NCBI RefSeq assembly: GCF_028767025.1
Contig: NZ_JAJQXX010000019.1
Span: 1-33,289 of the forward strand
DNA from: Blautia sp. XA-2221
GTDB lineage: Bacteria > Bacillota > Clostridia > Lachnospirales > Lachnospiraceae
Direction: 5' to 3'
DNA: 33,289 nucleotides
Below are positions 1-8,781 of this stretch, piece after piece. Position 1 is the first letter of the stretch. Every line of letters begins with the position of its first letter. The position numbers were made by a program, and so were the translations under genes. Below the pieces are notes generated by a model. It did not search any database. It saw nothing but the letters and a program-made list of their open reading frames with translations, and had not been told where the DNA came from.

Positions 1-75
1 GTTTTTCAAAGTTTCGTTTTTCGGAACAACGAAAAACTCCACAATGTAAAACAGGGCCTTGCCCTAACAATAAAA

Positions 76-108
76 AGGCTCTGGCACATTCATATTATAC
101 CAGAGCCT
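76..108 (-). terminator. Rho-independent terminator after the SymE-like gene
   Basis: Two perfect 9-base arms (76-84 and 100-108) flank a 15-base loop. Read on the minus strand the hairpin is followed by a T-rich run (TTTTTATTG). It starts about 10 bases after the stop codon of the SymE-like gene, so it most likely ends that transcript. Confidence 0.8.
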
Positions 109-118
109 AAAATAATAT

Positions 119-322
119 TCAATTAACAGCTACTTCTGCCGTCCCCTTTGTAATAACCAACTTTCCCTCTTCACACAGAACTGTCACCGGAGTATTCTTA
201 GTAAATCCCCAGTCCTCCAGCCATGCTCCTTTTAACATGATTGCTGGTGTCGGCTTATAATTATGTCCGGACTGTTCGCAGACTTTCAATGCTCTTTTAT
301 CTTTCTTCATAAATTCAGTCAT
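119..322 (-). CDS. SymE-like type I toxin family protein
   Basis: A small basic protein of 67 residues, or 63 if translation starts at the second Met (base 310). Residues about 26-60 (PAIMLKGAWLEDWGF, then TPVTVLCEEGKLVIT) match the conserved core of the SymE family, a swapped-hairpin/AbrB-like fold. In E. coli, SymE is an SOS-induced toxin controlled by the antisense RNA SymR; many Firmicutes homologues are annotated only by this domain. The Shine-Dalgarno stretch GGAAAGGA lies directly before the first ATG and about 10-12 bases before the second, so the second start is plausible. A terminator follows the gene. It is next to a broken Fic gene and a long gene-poor stretch, so it lies in accessory DNA. 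Toxicity and an antisense partner are not shown by the sequence. Confidence 0.75.
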   Translation of the reverse strand: MTEFMKKDKRALKVCEQSGHNYKPTPAIMLKGAWLEDWGFTKNTPVTVLCEEGKLVITKGTAEVAVN

Positions 323-834
323 CCTTTCCGATGTTTCGTTTGGAGATTTTATTCAGAAATTTCTATTGTACTCTTTCGTCTGATATAAGAACCTTAGACA
401 AAAACAAATAGAACCTATCTGTTTTCAGCGAAATGATACCGCCATATATAAAATCCAACCATATCAAAATTTCATATTTTAACAGTATTTGTATGTATCT
501 CAACAGAATGGGTGTTGTAAGTTCCCTGCCTTTTAGTGGATGAAAATAATTTATAGCCATGGTACAAAAACACAGGTTTAATTCTCCCATAGCGCCCGGT
601 TCACATTAAACCCGGCCGGAACTTGTCAACCAGCATTACAACACCCCTGTTGCAACCCGTCAGCATTTAATAAGGACTTCGGACCTTCATATCCAATCCG
701 CCAGGACGGTATGGTTGCTTTAATTACTACGTGAAATATTATTTTTGTTATATTATCGGCCAATAATATATGTACTGCATTCAGATATGCAGTTAGAAAT
801 GAAGTGGTATTACGTTACCTATTAGGCATAAAAA
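323..834. other. Gene-poor stretch between the SymE-like gene and the Fic remnant
   Basis: About 510 bases with no ORF resembling a known protein. A 75-codon minus ORF at 363-590 has no recognisable domain and is not called. A possible minus -10 box for the SymE-like gene (TACAAT, 365-370) lies about 55 bases upstream of it, with a poor -35. The decamer TGCAACCCGT occurs at 651-660 and again at 851-860 inside the terminator next door. GC is mixed and there are many stops in all frames, as in decayed DNA. Confidence 0.5.
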
Positions 835-892
835 ATTAGGACTAAGTCAGTGCAACCCGTTGATTTTACTGGGTTTTCTAACTTGTCCTAAT
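835..892 (-). terminator. Terminator-like hairpin at the broken end of the Fic gene
   Basis: ATTAGGAC (835-842) pairs with GTCCTAAT (885-892). A nested AACCC/GGGTT pair sits at 854-858 and 871-875. On the minus strand the outer arm runs into TTTTTTA. It begins within the last codons of the truncated Fic reading frame. It could be a normal terminator brought close by a deletion, or a hairpin left by a mobile element. Confidence 0.6.
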
Positions 893-1313
893 TATAACAT
901 GAGCATCCCGAAAAGGATGTATCCGTTCAAAACAGATGTGTTCCTCTGCCAGACTCTGAATCTGTTCCAAAGCAAGTATTCCTTTTTCCTTTTCTGAAAA
1001 AATAATATCTTCCAGAAATACTTCCATTAATTCCGGCACTAACTGATATTTTGGAGGATAATATGCAGCCTCCACCATAGTCCCGATATAAAGGTTTTTG
1101 TCTCTGTATTTTGCTGCTTCTCCGAGAATCTTTCCGTTTACAAGTTTCATCCAGAGAAAGAGTATTTCCCTCAATACTGTTGGAATTCCAGCAGAAACGA
1201 TATACAAAATCTTTAAAAAAAGGCTCCATGACCAGGGGCTCCTTTAGCATCTCCTGGCAGAAAGCAAGTTCCTGAATAACCTCCTTGACCAAATTTTCCT
1301 GATTTAAAAACAT
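878..1313 (-). pseudogene. Decayed Fic/DOC family AMP-transferase gene
   Basis: The start is intact: GGGAGGTGG lies 5 bases before the ATG at 1313. The first 57 codons include NSNSIEGNTLSLDET, the Fic N-terminal inhibitory/ligand region. Near base 1142 the frame shifts, and the rest (GEAAKYRD, then PPKYQLVPELMEVFLE, EEHICFERIHPFRD) is read in another frame. About 60-70 residues normally found between these parts are missing. The Fic signature HPFx[D/E]GNGR stops after HPFRD: the GNGR loop that binds the nucleotide is replaced by AHVIIRTS and a stop. With a frameshift, an internal deletion and a lost active-site loop the gene cannot make a working Fic enzyme. Intact relatives usually have 250-370 residues. 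Confidence 0.85.
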
Positions 1314-1385
1314 CTGTCCACCTCCCGGCTATGTCTTGTTTCATCTTATCACATTAAAATGTATTCTGCATCACTTTAAACAAAA

Positions 1386-1420
1386 ACCAGTATGTTCTCA
1401 TTTCCAAAGGACACACTGGT
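1386..1420 (-). terminator. Terminator downstream of glyS
   Basis: ACCAGT (1386-1391) and ACTGGT (1415-1420), extended by TGT/ACA inside, form a hairpin. On the minus strand it is followed by TTTTGTTT. It lies about 90 bases after the glyS stop. A second perfect 10-base inverted repeat (1450-1459 with 1466-1475) lies between it and glyS but lacks a U-run. Confidence 0.7.
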
Positions 1421-1449
1421 CTTGTAAAAGATTCCAAAATACAGGAACA

Positions 1450-1475
1450 GGGCAGTATTCCAGAGAATACTGCCC
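1450..1475 (-). repeat. Perfect inverted repeat just after glyS
   Basis: GGGCAGTATT pairs with AATACTGCCC around a 6-base loop. It is 33 bases past the glyS stop and lacks a clear U-tract. It may protect the mRNA 3' end or act as a weak first terminator ahead of the hairpin at 1386-1420. Confidence 0.6.
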
Positions 1476-1507
1476 CAAACTGTTGCACAGAGTCCTGTTA
1501 TCTTTTA

Positions 1508-2902
1508 TCAAAATGTGAACTTATCTGCAAAGTAAGCATCCAGCTCATCGATCTTCACACGAACCTGTTCCATGGTATCACGATCACGAACAGTTACTGC
1601 ACCGTCTGTCTCGGAATCAAAATCATAAGTTACGCAGAACGGAGTTCCGATCTCATCCTGTCTTCTGTAACGCTTTCCAATATTTCCGCGATCATCATAC
1701 TCGCAGTTGTATTTTTTGGAAAGCTGCTGATAAATCTTCTCAGCGCCTTCATTCAGCTTTTTGGAGAGAGGAAGCACGCCGATTTTTACCGGAGCAAGCA
1801 CCGGATGGAAACGAAGCACAGTACGCACATCATTTTTCTCAGCGTCAAGAACTTCTTCATCATATGCGCTGCACAGGAACGCAAGTACCATACGGTCAGC
1901 TCCCAGTGACGGCTCGATCACATACGGAATATATTTCTGCTTCTTCTCATCATCAAAATAAGTCAGATCCTGACCGGAAACATTCTGATGCTGTGTCAGG
2001 TCATAATCTGTTCTGTCAGCGATACCCCACAGCTCTCCCCAGCCAAACGGGAACAGGAATTCCACATCTGTAGTAGCTTTACTGTAGAAGCTCAGCTCTT
2101 CCTGATCGTGGTCACGATAGCGTACCTCATCCTCTTTAAGACCCAGAGAACTGAGCCAGTCAAGGCAGAACTGCTTCCAGTATGCAAACCATTCAAGGTC
2201 TGTATCAGGCTCACAGAAAAATTCCAGCTCCATCTGCTCAAACTCACGGGTACGGAATGTAAAGTTTCCAGGAGTGATCTCATTACGGAAGGATTTACCG
2301 ATCTGACCGATTCCAAATGGAATTTTTTTTCTGGAAGTTCTCTGTACATTCTTAAAGTTTACAAAAATACCCTGTGCGGTTTCCGGACGAAGGTATACTG
2401 TATTTTTTGCATCCTCAGTTACACCCTGGAAGGTCTTGAACATCAGATTGAACTGACGGATATCTGTAAAGTTATGTTTACCGCAGCTTGGGCAGGGAAC
2501 CTGATGGTCTTTGATAAATTCCATCATCTGCTCCTGAGACCAGGAATCTACGCTTCCTTCTACCTCAATCCCATGCTCTGCACAGTAGTCCTCGATCAGC
2601 TTATCTGCACGGAAACGCTCATGGCACTCCTTACAGTCCATGAGAGGATCAGAAAATCCGCCCAGATGACCGGAAGCTATCCATGTCTGAGGATTCATAA
2701 GAATCGCACAGTCCACACCTACATTGTAGGGAGACTCCTGAATAAATTTCTGCCACCATGCTCTTTTTACGTTGTTTTTCAGCTCTACACCAAGATTTCC
2801 ATAGTCCCAGGTATTTGCCAGACCGCCGTAAATCTCAGAGCCCGGATAGACGAATCCTCTGGCTTTTGCCAGAGCAACAATTTTTTCCATTGTTTTTTCC
2901 AT
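1508..2902 (-). CDS. glyS: Glycyl-tRNA synthetase, homodimeric class IIa type
   Basis: Charges tRNA-Gly with glycine in the cytosol. The 464 residues are the usual length of the bacterial single-chain (alpha2) form, not the alpha/beta tetramer. Class II signatures are visible: ETAQGIF (174-180), motif 2 around FRNEITPG (205-212), motif 3 around [10 protein letters not shown] (334-343). CxxC pairs at 90/93 and 137/140 probably bind zinc in the insertion. An anticodon-binding domain fills about 365-464. The start is supported by AGGAG 8 bases upstream. I looked for a T-box leader, common for synthetase genes in this phylum, but only 91 bases separate it from the upstream gene and none shows the T-box sequence. 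It is probably the last gene of the glf-era-recO transcript. Confidence 0.97.
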   Translation of the reverse strand: MEKTMEKIVALAKARGFVYPGSEIYGGLANTWDYGNLGVELKNNVKRAWWQKFIQESPYNVGVDCAILMNPQTWIASGHLGGFSDPLMDCKECHERFRADKLIEDYCAEHGIEVEGSVDSWSQEQMMEFIKDHQVPCPSCGKHNFTDIRQFNLMFKTFQGVTEDAKNTVYLRPETAQGIFVNFKNVQRTSRKKIPFGIGQIGKSFRNEITPGNFTFRTREFEQMELEFFCEPDTDLEWFAYWKQFCLDWLSSLGLKEDEVRYRDHDQEELSFYSKATTDVEFLFPFGWGELWGIADRTDYDLTQHQNVSGQDLTYFDDEKKQKYIPYVIEPSLGADRMVLAFLCSAYDEEVLDAEKNDVRTVLRFHPVLAPVKIGVLPLSKKLNEGAEKIYQQLSKKYNCEYDDRGNIGKRYRRQDEIGTPFCVTYDFDSETDGAVTVRDRDTMEQVRVKIDELDAYFADKFTF

Positions 2903-2993
2903 AATTATTCTCCTAAATTTTTCAATGTTCTTAACTGCCAGGTTTCCCCTGCAGTCGCCAATGTTCTCATTATACTAGCATCCTACTGCTTTT

Positions 2994-3473
2994 TCAACAG
3001 ATTTCCACCCATTTTTCTTCCGGATAATCCACTACAACGCAGTCATTGTGATAAGTCCGTTCCGGAAGAACGATCATCACATGAGCCAACTCTTTATTTA
3101 CAGGAATCGCGCTTAAATGCCATACTCCTGTATGAAGAAGCACCATAGTTCCCTTTGGCACAAGAAAAGCTTCCGTCAATTCCGGTACAGGCTCCTTGCC
3201 GGCAGGCGCCACGTGAACGATCACATCATCATCCAGACAAAGTACGCCTTCCTGGGTATAATTGTGATATTCTGCAGTTGTAACGATCATTTTTTCCGGT
3301 TTATGTATCAGAAGCGGAGAAAAAGTCATCTGCATATTTCCTGAGCTGTGCATTCTCAGTCTGTCCTGATAAAAATCTCCCAGGCTGTAGCCTTCAGGGT
3401 TCATAAAATCTGTAAAACTTCCAAATTCTTTAAAGCTTTCTGCTGTAAGTGTTTTTACTTTGATCTGATTCAT
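2994..3473 (-). CDS. Ureidoglycolate lyase-like cupin protein (AllA superfamily)
   Basis: 159 residues. The layout follows ureidoglycolate lyase (AllA): an N-terminal segment, a cupin-like core with TKGTMVLLHTGVWH-like strand and His (PKGTMVLLHTGVWHL, about 107-121), and the end HNDCVVVDYPEE, which resembles the AllA C-terminus. AllA splits ureidoglycolate into glyoxylate and urea in allantoin breakdown. No other purine-catabolism gene is present in the window, so the substrate could well differ. GGGAGGG lies 6 bases before the ATG. It sits between recO and glyS with short gaps, suggesting co-transcription. Confidence 0.65.
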   Translation of the reverse strand: MNQIKVKTLTAESFKEFGSFTDFMNPEGYSLGDFYQDRLRMHSSGNMQMTFSPLLIHKPEKMIVTTAEYHNYTQEGVLCLDDDVIVHVAPAGKEPVPELTEAFLVPKGTMVLLHTGVWHLSAIPVNKELAHVMIVLPERTYHNDCVVVDYPEEKWVEIC

Positions 3474-3509
3474 AAAAATCCCTCCCGATAGTTTTTCTTT
3501 ATAGTCTTT

Positions 3510-4262
3510 TTATTTCATGATCTCCAGAATCTCCAGACTTCTGAATTTTCTGTCTGTATTTCTGTCAACATATCTGTGAATGATCCCTTCCAGCTCTGCC
3601 AGAACCTCTTCACTGACCGTAAATGTATAAAGCTTCCCCATAGGTGCGCTGACGATATAGCGCATGGCATAAAGAGCCGCCCCGGAAATCCTTACTGCAT
3701 CCCTCCTGCCTTTTGCACAGGAACCGCACAGAATACCGTGATGCTCCTGAGAAAAAAAGCAGTCCTTCTCCGAAACCTCATCCCTGGCGCAGCAGGCGCA
3801 GGAAGCAAGTTCAGGACAGTACCCTTCTTCCGCCATGGCACGAAGCTCAAACACGCACCGGATCAGAGAATCCTTTACATGAGGATTCAAAAGGGCTTTC
3901 ACAGTCACATAGAGAAGATTCATCATTTCCCTTTCATCAGTCCCTTCCTGCCCGAAGTAGTCTGCAAGCTCAAGAAAATAATATCCGTAATAGATTCCCG
4001 GCTGCATAGCTGCCAGTTCCATAAAATGATGAGTCACATTTACCTGATTCAGGTTATAACTGCTCCTCCCCTCATAAAGAGTAAAGTTTCCGAACACAAA
4101 AGGCTCCGCAGCTGCCATAAAAGGACTGTTCAGTCTTCTGGCTCCTCTGACAAAGGCAGAGATCTTTCCTCTTTCTCTTGTAAGGAGTACAATCCTTTTG
4201 TCGTACTCCCCGATAGGCATGGCAGATATCACAACGCCCTGCACAGTAATCAGATCACTCAT
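3510..4262 (-). CDS. recO: DNA repair protein RecO
   Basis: Recombination mediator that, with RecR, helps load RecA onto SSB-coated single-stranded DNA and anneals strands during gap repair. The 250 residues show an N-terminal OB fold (about 5-75, with GEYDKRIVLLTRERGKISAFVRGARR) and a helical C-terminal part. The zinc-finger cysteines are present as C155/C158 and C179/C182. The ATG is only 2 bases after the era stop and uses AAGGAA within the era coding end, so translation is probably coupled. An era-recO pair is a common Firmicute arrangement. Confidence 0.95.
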   Translation of the reverse strand: MSDLITVQGVVISAMPIGEYDKRIVLLTRERGKISAFVRGARRLNSPFMAAAEPFVFGNFTLYEGRSSYNLNQVNVTHHFMELAAMQPGIYYGYYFLELADYFGQEGTDEREMMNLLYVTVKALLNPHVKDSLIRCVFELRAMAEEGYCPELASCACCARDEVSEKDCFFSQEHHGILCGSCAKGRRDAVRISGAALYAMRYIVSAPMGKLYTFTVSEEVLAELEGIIHRYVDRNTDRKFRSLEILEIMK

Positions 4263-4264
4263 GA

Positions 4265-5173
4265 TCAGATTTCCTTTTTATCATATCCAAAGTTTTTGAT
4301 CAGAAAATCACTGTCCCGCCAGTCTTTTTTTACCTTGACCCAAAGCTTCAGATTCACCTTTGCATCCAGCATCCGCTCCAGCTCAAATCTTGCATTGCTT
4401 CCGATTTTTTTCAGCATGCTTCCCTGCTTTCCGATGATAATTCCCTTGTGAGAATCCCGTTCGCAGATAATCGTTGCATCAATATCCACCAGGCGGCTTT
4501 TACCCGGACGTTCTTTCATACGGTCAATAGCCACTGCGATTCCATGAGGAATCTCCGCATCCAGGGCATGAAGCGCTTTTTCGCGGATAATCTCTGCAGC
4601 GATCTGTCTCTGGGGCTGATCTGTTACTGTATCTTCATCATAGAACATGGGGCCGTAAGGCAGATATTTGAGAATACTTGGAATAATATCCTCTGTATTC
4701 ACAGCGCGCAGCGCAGAAACAGGAATAATCTCATCAAACGGATACAGTTTCCGGTAAGCATCAATGGCTTTTGCAATTTCCTCCCGGTCAACAGTATCCA
4801 CTTTATTGATAATCAGAAGAACCGGAAGATGAAGGCTTCCCAGCTGTTCTGCAATATGTCGCTCTCCTGCGCCGATAAATGTAGTTGGCTCTACCAGCCA
4901 CAGAATTACATCCACATCCTTCAGAGTACGCTCTGCCACCTGAACCATATACTCTCCCAGCTTGTTTTTTGCCTTGTGAATTCCCGGAGTATCCAGAAAT
5001 ACAATCTGTCCGTCCTCACAGGTATAAACCGTCTGGATCCGGTTTCTGGTAGTCTGAGGTTTTTTGGATGTTATGGCGATCTTCTGACCAATCAGATGAT
5101 TCATTAAAGTTGATTTTCCCACATTCGGACGTCCGATAATAGCCGCAAAGCCTGATTTAAAATTTTCTTTCAT
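4265..5173 (-). CDS. era: GTPase Era, 16S rRNA maturation factor
   Basis: An essential GTPase that binds the 3' end of 16S rRNA and assists 30S assembly. In 302 residues it shows G1 GRPNVGKS (14-21), G2 region KPQTTRNRI (38-46), G3 DTPG (61-64), G4 NKVD (123-126), and a C-terminal KH domain with GIIIGKQGSMLKKIG (about 243-257). The length is normal. The ribosome binding site is weak (CAGGGACAAG well upstream). It follows the M16 peptidase by 33 bases and is joined to recO. Confidence 0.97.
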   Translation of the reverse strand: MKENFKSGFAAIIGRPNVGKSTLMNHLIGQKIAITSKKPQTTRNRIQTVYTCEDGQIVFLDTPGIHKAKNKLGEYMVQVAERTLKDVDVILWLVEPTTFIGAGERHIAEQLGSLHLPVLLIINKVDTVDREEIAKAIDAYRKLYPFDEIIPVSALRAVNTEDIIPSILKYLPYGPMFYDEDTVTDQPQRQIAAEIIREKALHALDAEIPHGIAVAIDRMKERPGKSRLVDIDATIICERDSHKGIIIGKQGSMLKKIGSNARFELERMLDAKVNLKLWVKVKKDWRDSDFLIKNFGYDKKEI

Positions 5174-5206
5174 ATAAATACTTGTCCCTGCTTTCTTCTG
5201 TACTTG

Positions 5207-8131
5207 TCAGCAGGAAATCAGAGATTTTACCTCTTTAAAGATTTCCCGTTCTTTTTCAATGGCTGTCTCGCTTCCAACAACACATACCGCATCGTCAGAA
5301 AGAATCGCCTGGATCAGAGGCGCCAGTCTGCGGATATCCTCTGCATCTGCCCCAAGGATCTGATCTCTCTCTTTCTGCATCATTTCCTCTGTAACACCAC
5401 AGAACCAGGCAGTTTTAGAAATACTTCCCTGCATCTGAGGAGTTCTGGGAACGTCCTTTCCGCTTATGGTTCCAATGATATATTTTGTCATTTCCCTCTC
5501 ATCTGCCTGGAAATCGCGGACATAAGCCGGAATCCCCTCATAAACATCCAGAGTGCGTTTCAGATGCGGATCTCTGTAGGAAACAAAATAACTTTCCCCG
5601 CTTCTTTTAAAGCCGCTCATACATCCATAAGCTCCGCCTTTTACACGAAGATTCATCCACAGATAATCATAGCTTAAGATCACCTTCAGAATATCAAGAG
5701 CGCCTGTATATTCATAGCCTTTTTTGCGGAAGTTTCCGGTGCGGGCTACATACTGAACCTGTCCGGAGGTGGTAAAGCCCTCATTTTTCTTTTCACAGCT
5801 TACGACTTTCCCTGTAATCTTAACTGCTTCTGTATGAAGTGTCTGTTTCAGAGCTTTCACCTGCTTCATAACTTCGTCAAGAGATTCCCGTTCTCCTGTA
5901 TAACTGATTTTCAGGTATTCCGGGCGGAGAATTTCTGTCATAAGAGAATTCAGCTCTTTAACAAGTTCTTCTTTTCTGGCATCAAAGTCCTTCTCCAACG
6001 CCTCAATAAACTGATAATAGGCAATGCCGGACATACCGTCCTGGAAAGCTGCCATAGGCGAACTGTAGGAGGCTCCTCGAAGAACTGCTGTGCAGTGTCC
6101 TGCGCTTACCAGATTTGCCTGTGCTCTGGATTTTACTCTTGCAATGATCTCGTAAAGACGTCTGCTGTCATCCAAACTGGAAGTATTCAAAATCTCCCTG
6201 ATCATACGGAACAGAACGTCAATTTTAGGATACATCACTTTTCCTCTTACAGAGAACATTGCATCATAGTCCTCTGTGGAATCCACATGATCAAAAACTT
6301 CTATTCCGATATTAATACCACCTGTTTCTGCATTGATCTCATTGGACAATTCTCCATAGGTAAAGTGAGCGGTGTCCACATATCCGAGAACGGATTTCAG
6401 AAGTCCCAAATACGGAATTTTTTCCGGTGCAAGATCTTTCAGGTCAAACATCAGATCAAGATATGCAATTCCATTAGTAGGCACCTCATGATAAAGAAAC
6501 AGGCTTCCGTCCACATCCAGAGGTTCATTGGAAAATCCCACTGCCTCTTTGCGGATATCCTCTCTTTTCAGCATAGGAATGCATTTCTCTGCCCCCTGCT
6601 CCTCAGGCGCTTCCTGATATGCCTCAAGATCTTTTGTTTTCTGCACAAGTGTTTCTCTTTCTTCCGGGGAAAGGCTTTCCAGATGAGCCTGAAGCTTTTC
6701 TTCCAGTGCTTTTTCCTTACGGGCAGCAAGACCCTTGGATGGTACAAGAGTGATCACAGAACCATGCGTATTGTCCAGAAGGTATTTTCGGATCAGCTCC
6801 TCGAAATATCCCTCGCCAGCCAGAGCTTTCAGCTTTTCAAAGACAGGAAGAGCCTGAACCTGAGCAAAGGCTTTTTCATCGCTGTACAGCCAGTTTCCAA
6901 ACACCGCAAGGCTGTACATCAGACCTTTTGGCCATGAAGAAAAATCCGCCTCTCTGTAGCGGAATTCCATACAGTTGATTCCTGCGTCCAGAGCCTTTCT
7001 GTCAATTCCATTAGCTGCAATATCTTCAAGAGTTGTCCTGATAATCTCCACAAACTTTTCTTTTTTGTCCGGATCTGTACCCTTTGCCACAATATCAAAA
7101 TAAGGCTGCATGATCCCGTCATCATAAGATCCATAAACATCCATACCGATCTGAGCATCCAGAAGAGCCTGTTTCAAAGGAGCCCCCGGCGCACTCAAAA
7201 GCGCATAATCCAGAACCTCAAAAGCTGTTCCTGTAAGAACGTCAGATGCATCTCCGACTACAGTGCTGTAGGCAAGATAAGAGTTTCCCTCTTCGCTCTC
7301 GCTTTCTGAAACCGGATATTCCATAACCAGATCTTTCCTGCTTTCAAAAGGCTCCTGTTTTCTGATCTCCGAATCCACATCCAGTTTCTCAAAAGCAGAA
7401 AGGTAGTGTTCGTCAATAAACGCCAGCTTTTCTGCCATATCCATATTTCCGTACAGATAAATATAGCTGTTGGAAGGATGATAATAGGTTTTATGAAACT
7501 CCAGAAACTCCTCATAGGAAAGCTCCGGAATATGATCCGGATCACCACCGGATTCACATCCATAAGGTGTATCCGGAAACAGAGAGTTCATGATTTCTCT
7601 TTCCAGAACCTCATCCGGAGAGGAAAAAGCTCCTTTCATCTCATTATAGACAACTCCGTTATATTTCAGAGGTCCTTCCACATTTTCAAGCTGATAGCTC
7701 CAACCTTCCTGACGGAAGATCTCTTCTTTTTTATAGATATTCGGATAAAATACAGCGTCCAGATACACATGCATCAGATTCTGAAAATCCTGATCGTTGC
7801 AGCTTGCCACTGGATAGCAGGTTTTATCCGGATAAGTCATTGCGTTCAGAAACGTGTTAAGAGAACCCTTTACCAGTTCCACAAAAGGATCTTTTAGCGG
7901 AAATTCTCTGGAGCCGCACAGAACACTGTGCTCCAGAATGTGGGCAACACCGGTGCTGTTTTTTGGCGGCGTACGAAAGGCAATATTAAACACCTTGTTC
8001 TCATCATCATTCTCTATGAGCATGACTCTTGCGCCTGTTTTTTTATGGCGTAAAAGATATCCTGTGGAACGGATATCTTTCAGATTTTCTTCTTTTATAA
8101 TGTCATAAGCAAAAATTTTGTCTTTATTCAT
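5207..8131 (-). CDS. M16C (presequence protease/insulinase-type) zinc metallopeptidase
   Basis: A large 974-residue peptidase of the PreP/Cym1 group. The inverted zinc motif HxxEH is present as HILEH (64-68), followed by SVLCGSREFPLKDPF and the downstream YNEMKGAFSSPDE region that supplies the third zinc ligand. Four homologous M16 repeats, M16C-associated linker and a C-terminal half match the single-chain clam-shell architecture that degrades short unstructured peptides. No signal peptide is seen, so it is cytosolic. CGGAGGC lies 6 bases before the ATG. It is 46 bases downstream of the hypothetical gene at 8178 and 33 bases before era. Confidence 0.93.
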   Translation of the reverse strand: MNKDKIFAYDIIKEENLKDIRSTGYLLRHKKTGARVMLIENDDENKVFNIAFRTPPKNSTGVAHILEHSVLCGSREFPLKDPFVELVKGSLNTFLNAMTYPDKTCYPVASCNDQDFQNLMHVYLDAVFYPNIYKKEEIFRQEGWSYQLENVEGPLKYNGVVYNEMKGAFSSPDEVLEREIMNSLFPDTPYGCESGGDPDHIPELSYEEFLEFHKTYYHPSNSYIYLYGNMDMAEKLAFIDEHYLSAFEKLDVDSEIRKQEPFESRKDLVMEYPVSESESEEGNSYLAYSTVVGDASDVLTGTAFEVLDYALLSAPGAPLKQALLDAQIGMDVYGSYDDGIMQPYFDIVAKGTDPDKKEKFVEIIRTTLEDIAANGIDRKALDAGINCMEFRYREADFSSWPKGLMYSLAVFGNWLYSDEKAFAQVQALPVFEKLKALAGEGYFEELIRKYLLDNTHGSVITLVPSKGLAARKEKALEEKLQAHLESLSPEERETLVQKTKDLEAYQEAPEEQGAEKCIPMLKREDIRKEAVGFSNEPLDVDGSLFLYHEVPTNGIAYLDLMFDLKDLAPEKIPYLGLLKSVLGYVDTAHFTYGELSNEINAETGGINIGIEVFDHVDSTEDYDAMFSVRGKVMYPKIDVLFRMIREILNTSSLDDSRRLYEIIARVKSRAQANLVSAGHCTAVLRGASYSSPMAAFQDGMSGIAYYQFIEALEKDFDARKEELVKELNSLMTEILRPEYLKISYTGERESLDEVMKQVKALKQTLHTEAVKITGKVVSCEKKNEGFTTSGQVQYVARTGNFRKKGYEYTGALDILKVILSYDYLWMNLRVKGGAYGCMSGFKRSGESYFVSYRDPHLKRTLDVYEGIPAYVRDFQADEREMTKYIIGTISGKDVPRTPQMQGSISKTAWFCGVTEEMMQKERDQILGADAEDIRRLAPLIQAILSDDAVCVVGSETAIEKEREIFKEVKSLISC

Positions 8132-8177
8132 ATTTGCCTCCGGTTTTTATTATTCATTATTGCTCTTTTAAGGCCGA

Positions 8178-8753
8178 TTATTCCGGCAATCCGCCTTCTC
8201 CCGGAAAATGCAGTTCGTACATTTCACGGGCAGCTCTTGTGAGAAGGTCAAGCTCTTTCTCCATGCCAAGATCCTTTGGAAGACATACTGCTGTTTTGTA
8301 AATATCTTTCTGGAGTTTTGCCTTTGCGTCTTCTTCCTTGATGGTAATGATACCGCACAGCATAGTATTATAAGAACGGTCTGTTTTACAGAGATCCATA
8401 TAAAGCTTTATCAAATGACAGCACTCTCTGTAAAGAAGCTCCTTGTGAAGCTCACTTTTATTCAGGAACTCTGGATATTTTACAGAATTCAGCTCCTTTC
8501 TGATCTCCTTCTGAGCGCTTTTTACTCCAAACAGTCTGTTACCTGCGTTTTTATTAAATTCCATAGACATCCAGAATTTCAGATAGCCATCTGCCACATT
8601 TGTTCCATCATCCTTATAACGGGCTTCCCAGATTTCCCTGCGGATCTCGTTTGCCTCCATATCTTCACCGGATGCAAGAGCCTGTTCCAGAAGAGCTTTT
8701 CTCTTCCGCGGATCTGCTTCTCTGTAATATTCTGCGATTGTAGGTGTATCCAT
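8178..8753 (-). CDS. Conserved hypothetical protein, helical
   Basis: 191 residues from the ATG at 8753, which has AAGGAG 9 bases upstream. The longer reading frame to 8807 would run into glf and has no ribosome binding site. The protein is charged and mostly helical, with no signal peptide, membrane segment or enzymatic motif that I can recognise (start MDTPTIAEYYREADPRKRK; a Cys pair ECC near the middle). I recall similar proteins as an uncharacterised family in Lachnospiraceae, but cannot verify that here. It sits 28 bases after glf and 46 before the M16 peptidase. Confidence 0.8.
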   Translation of the reverse strand: MDTPTIAEYYREADPRKRKALLEQALASGEDMEANEIRREIWEARYKDDGTNVADGYLKFWMSMEFNKNAGNRLFGVKSAQKEIRKELNSVKYPEFLNKSELHKELLYRECCHLIKLYMDLCKTDRSYNTMLCGIITIKEEDAKAKLQKDIYKTAVCLPKDLGMEKELDLLTRAAREMYELHFPGEGGLPE

Positions 8754-8781
8754 AATAATTTTCTCCTTTGATCCTGTGGTT

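Noticed and set aside
1..75. Hairpins at the left edge (GTTTTTCG/CGAAAAAC at 16-37; GGGC/GCCC near 54-64)
   Set aside because: Perfect but short, at the window edge, and without a gene in view to assign them to.
363..590. Minus ORF of 75 codons in the gene-poor stretch
   Set aside because: No Shine-Dalgarno sequence of note, no recognisable domain; could be a remnant but cannot be supported.
2903..2993. T-box leader for glyS
   Set aside because: Only 91 bases are available and the conserved T-box sequence and specifier stem are absent.
1988..3148. Plus-strand ORF of 386 codons
   Set aside because: It is antisense to glyS and its neighbour, has no family match and no ribosome binding site; the minus strand is clearly coding.
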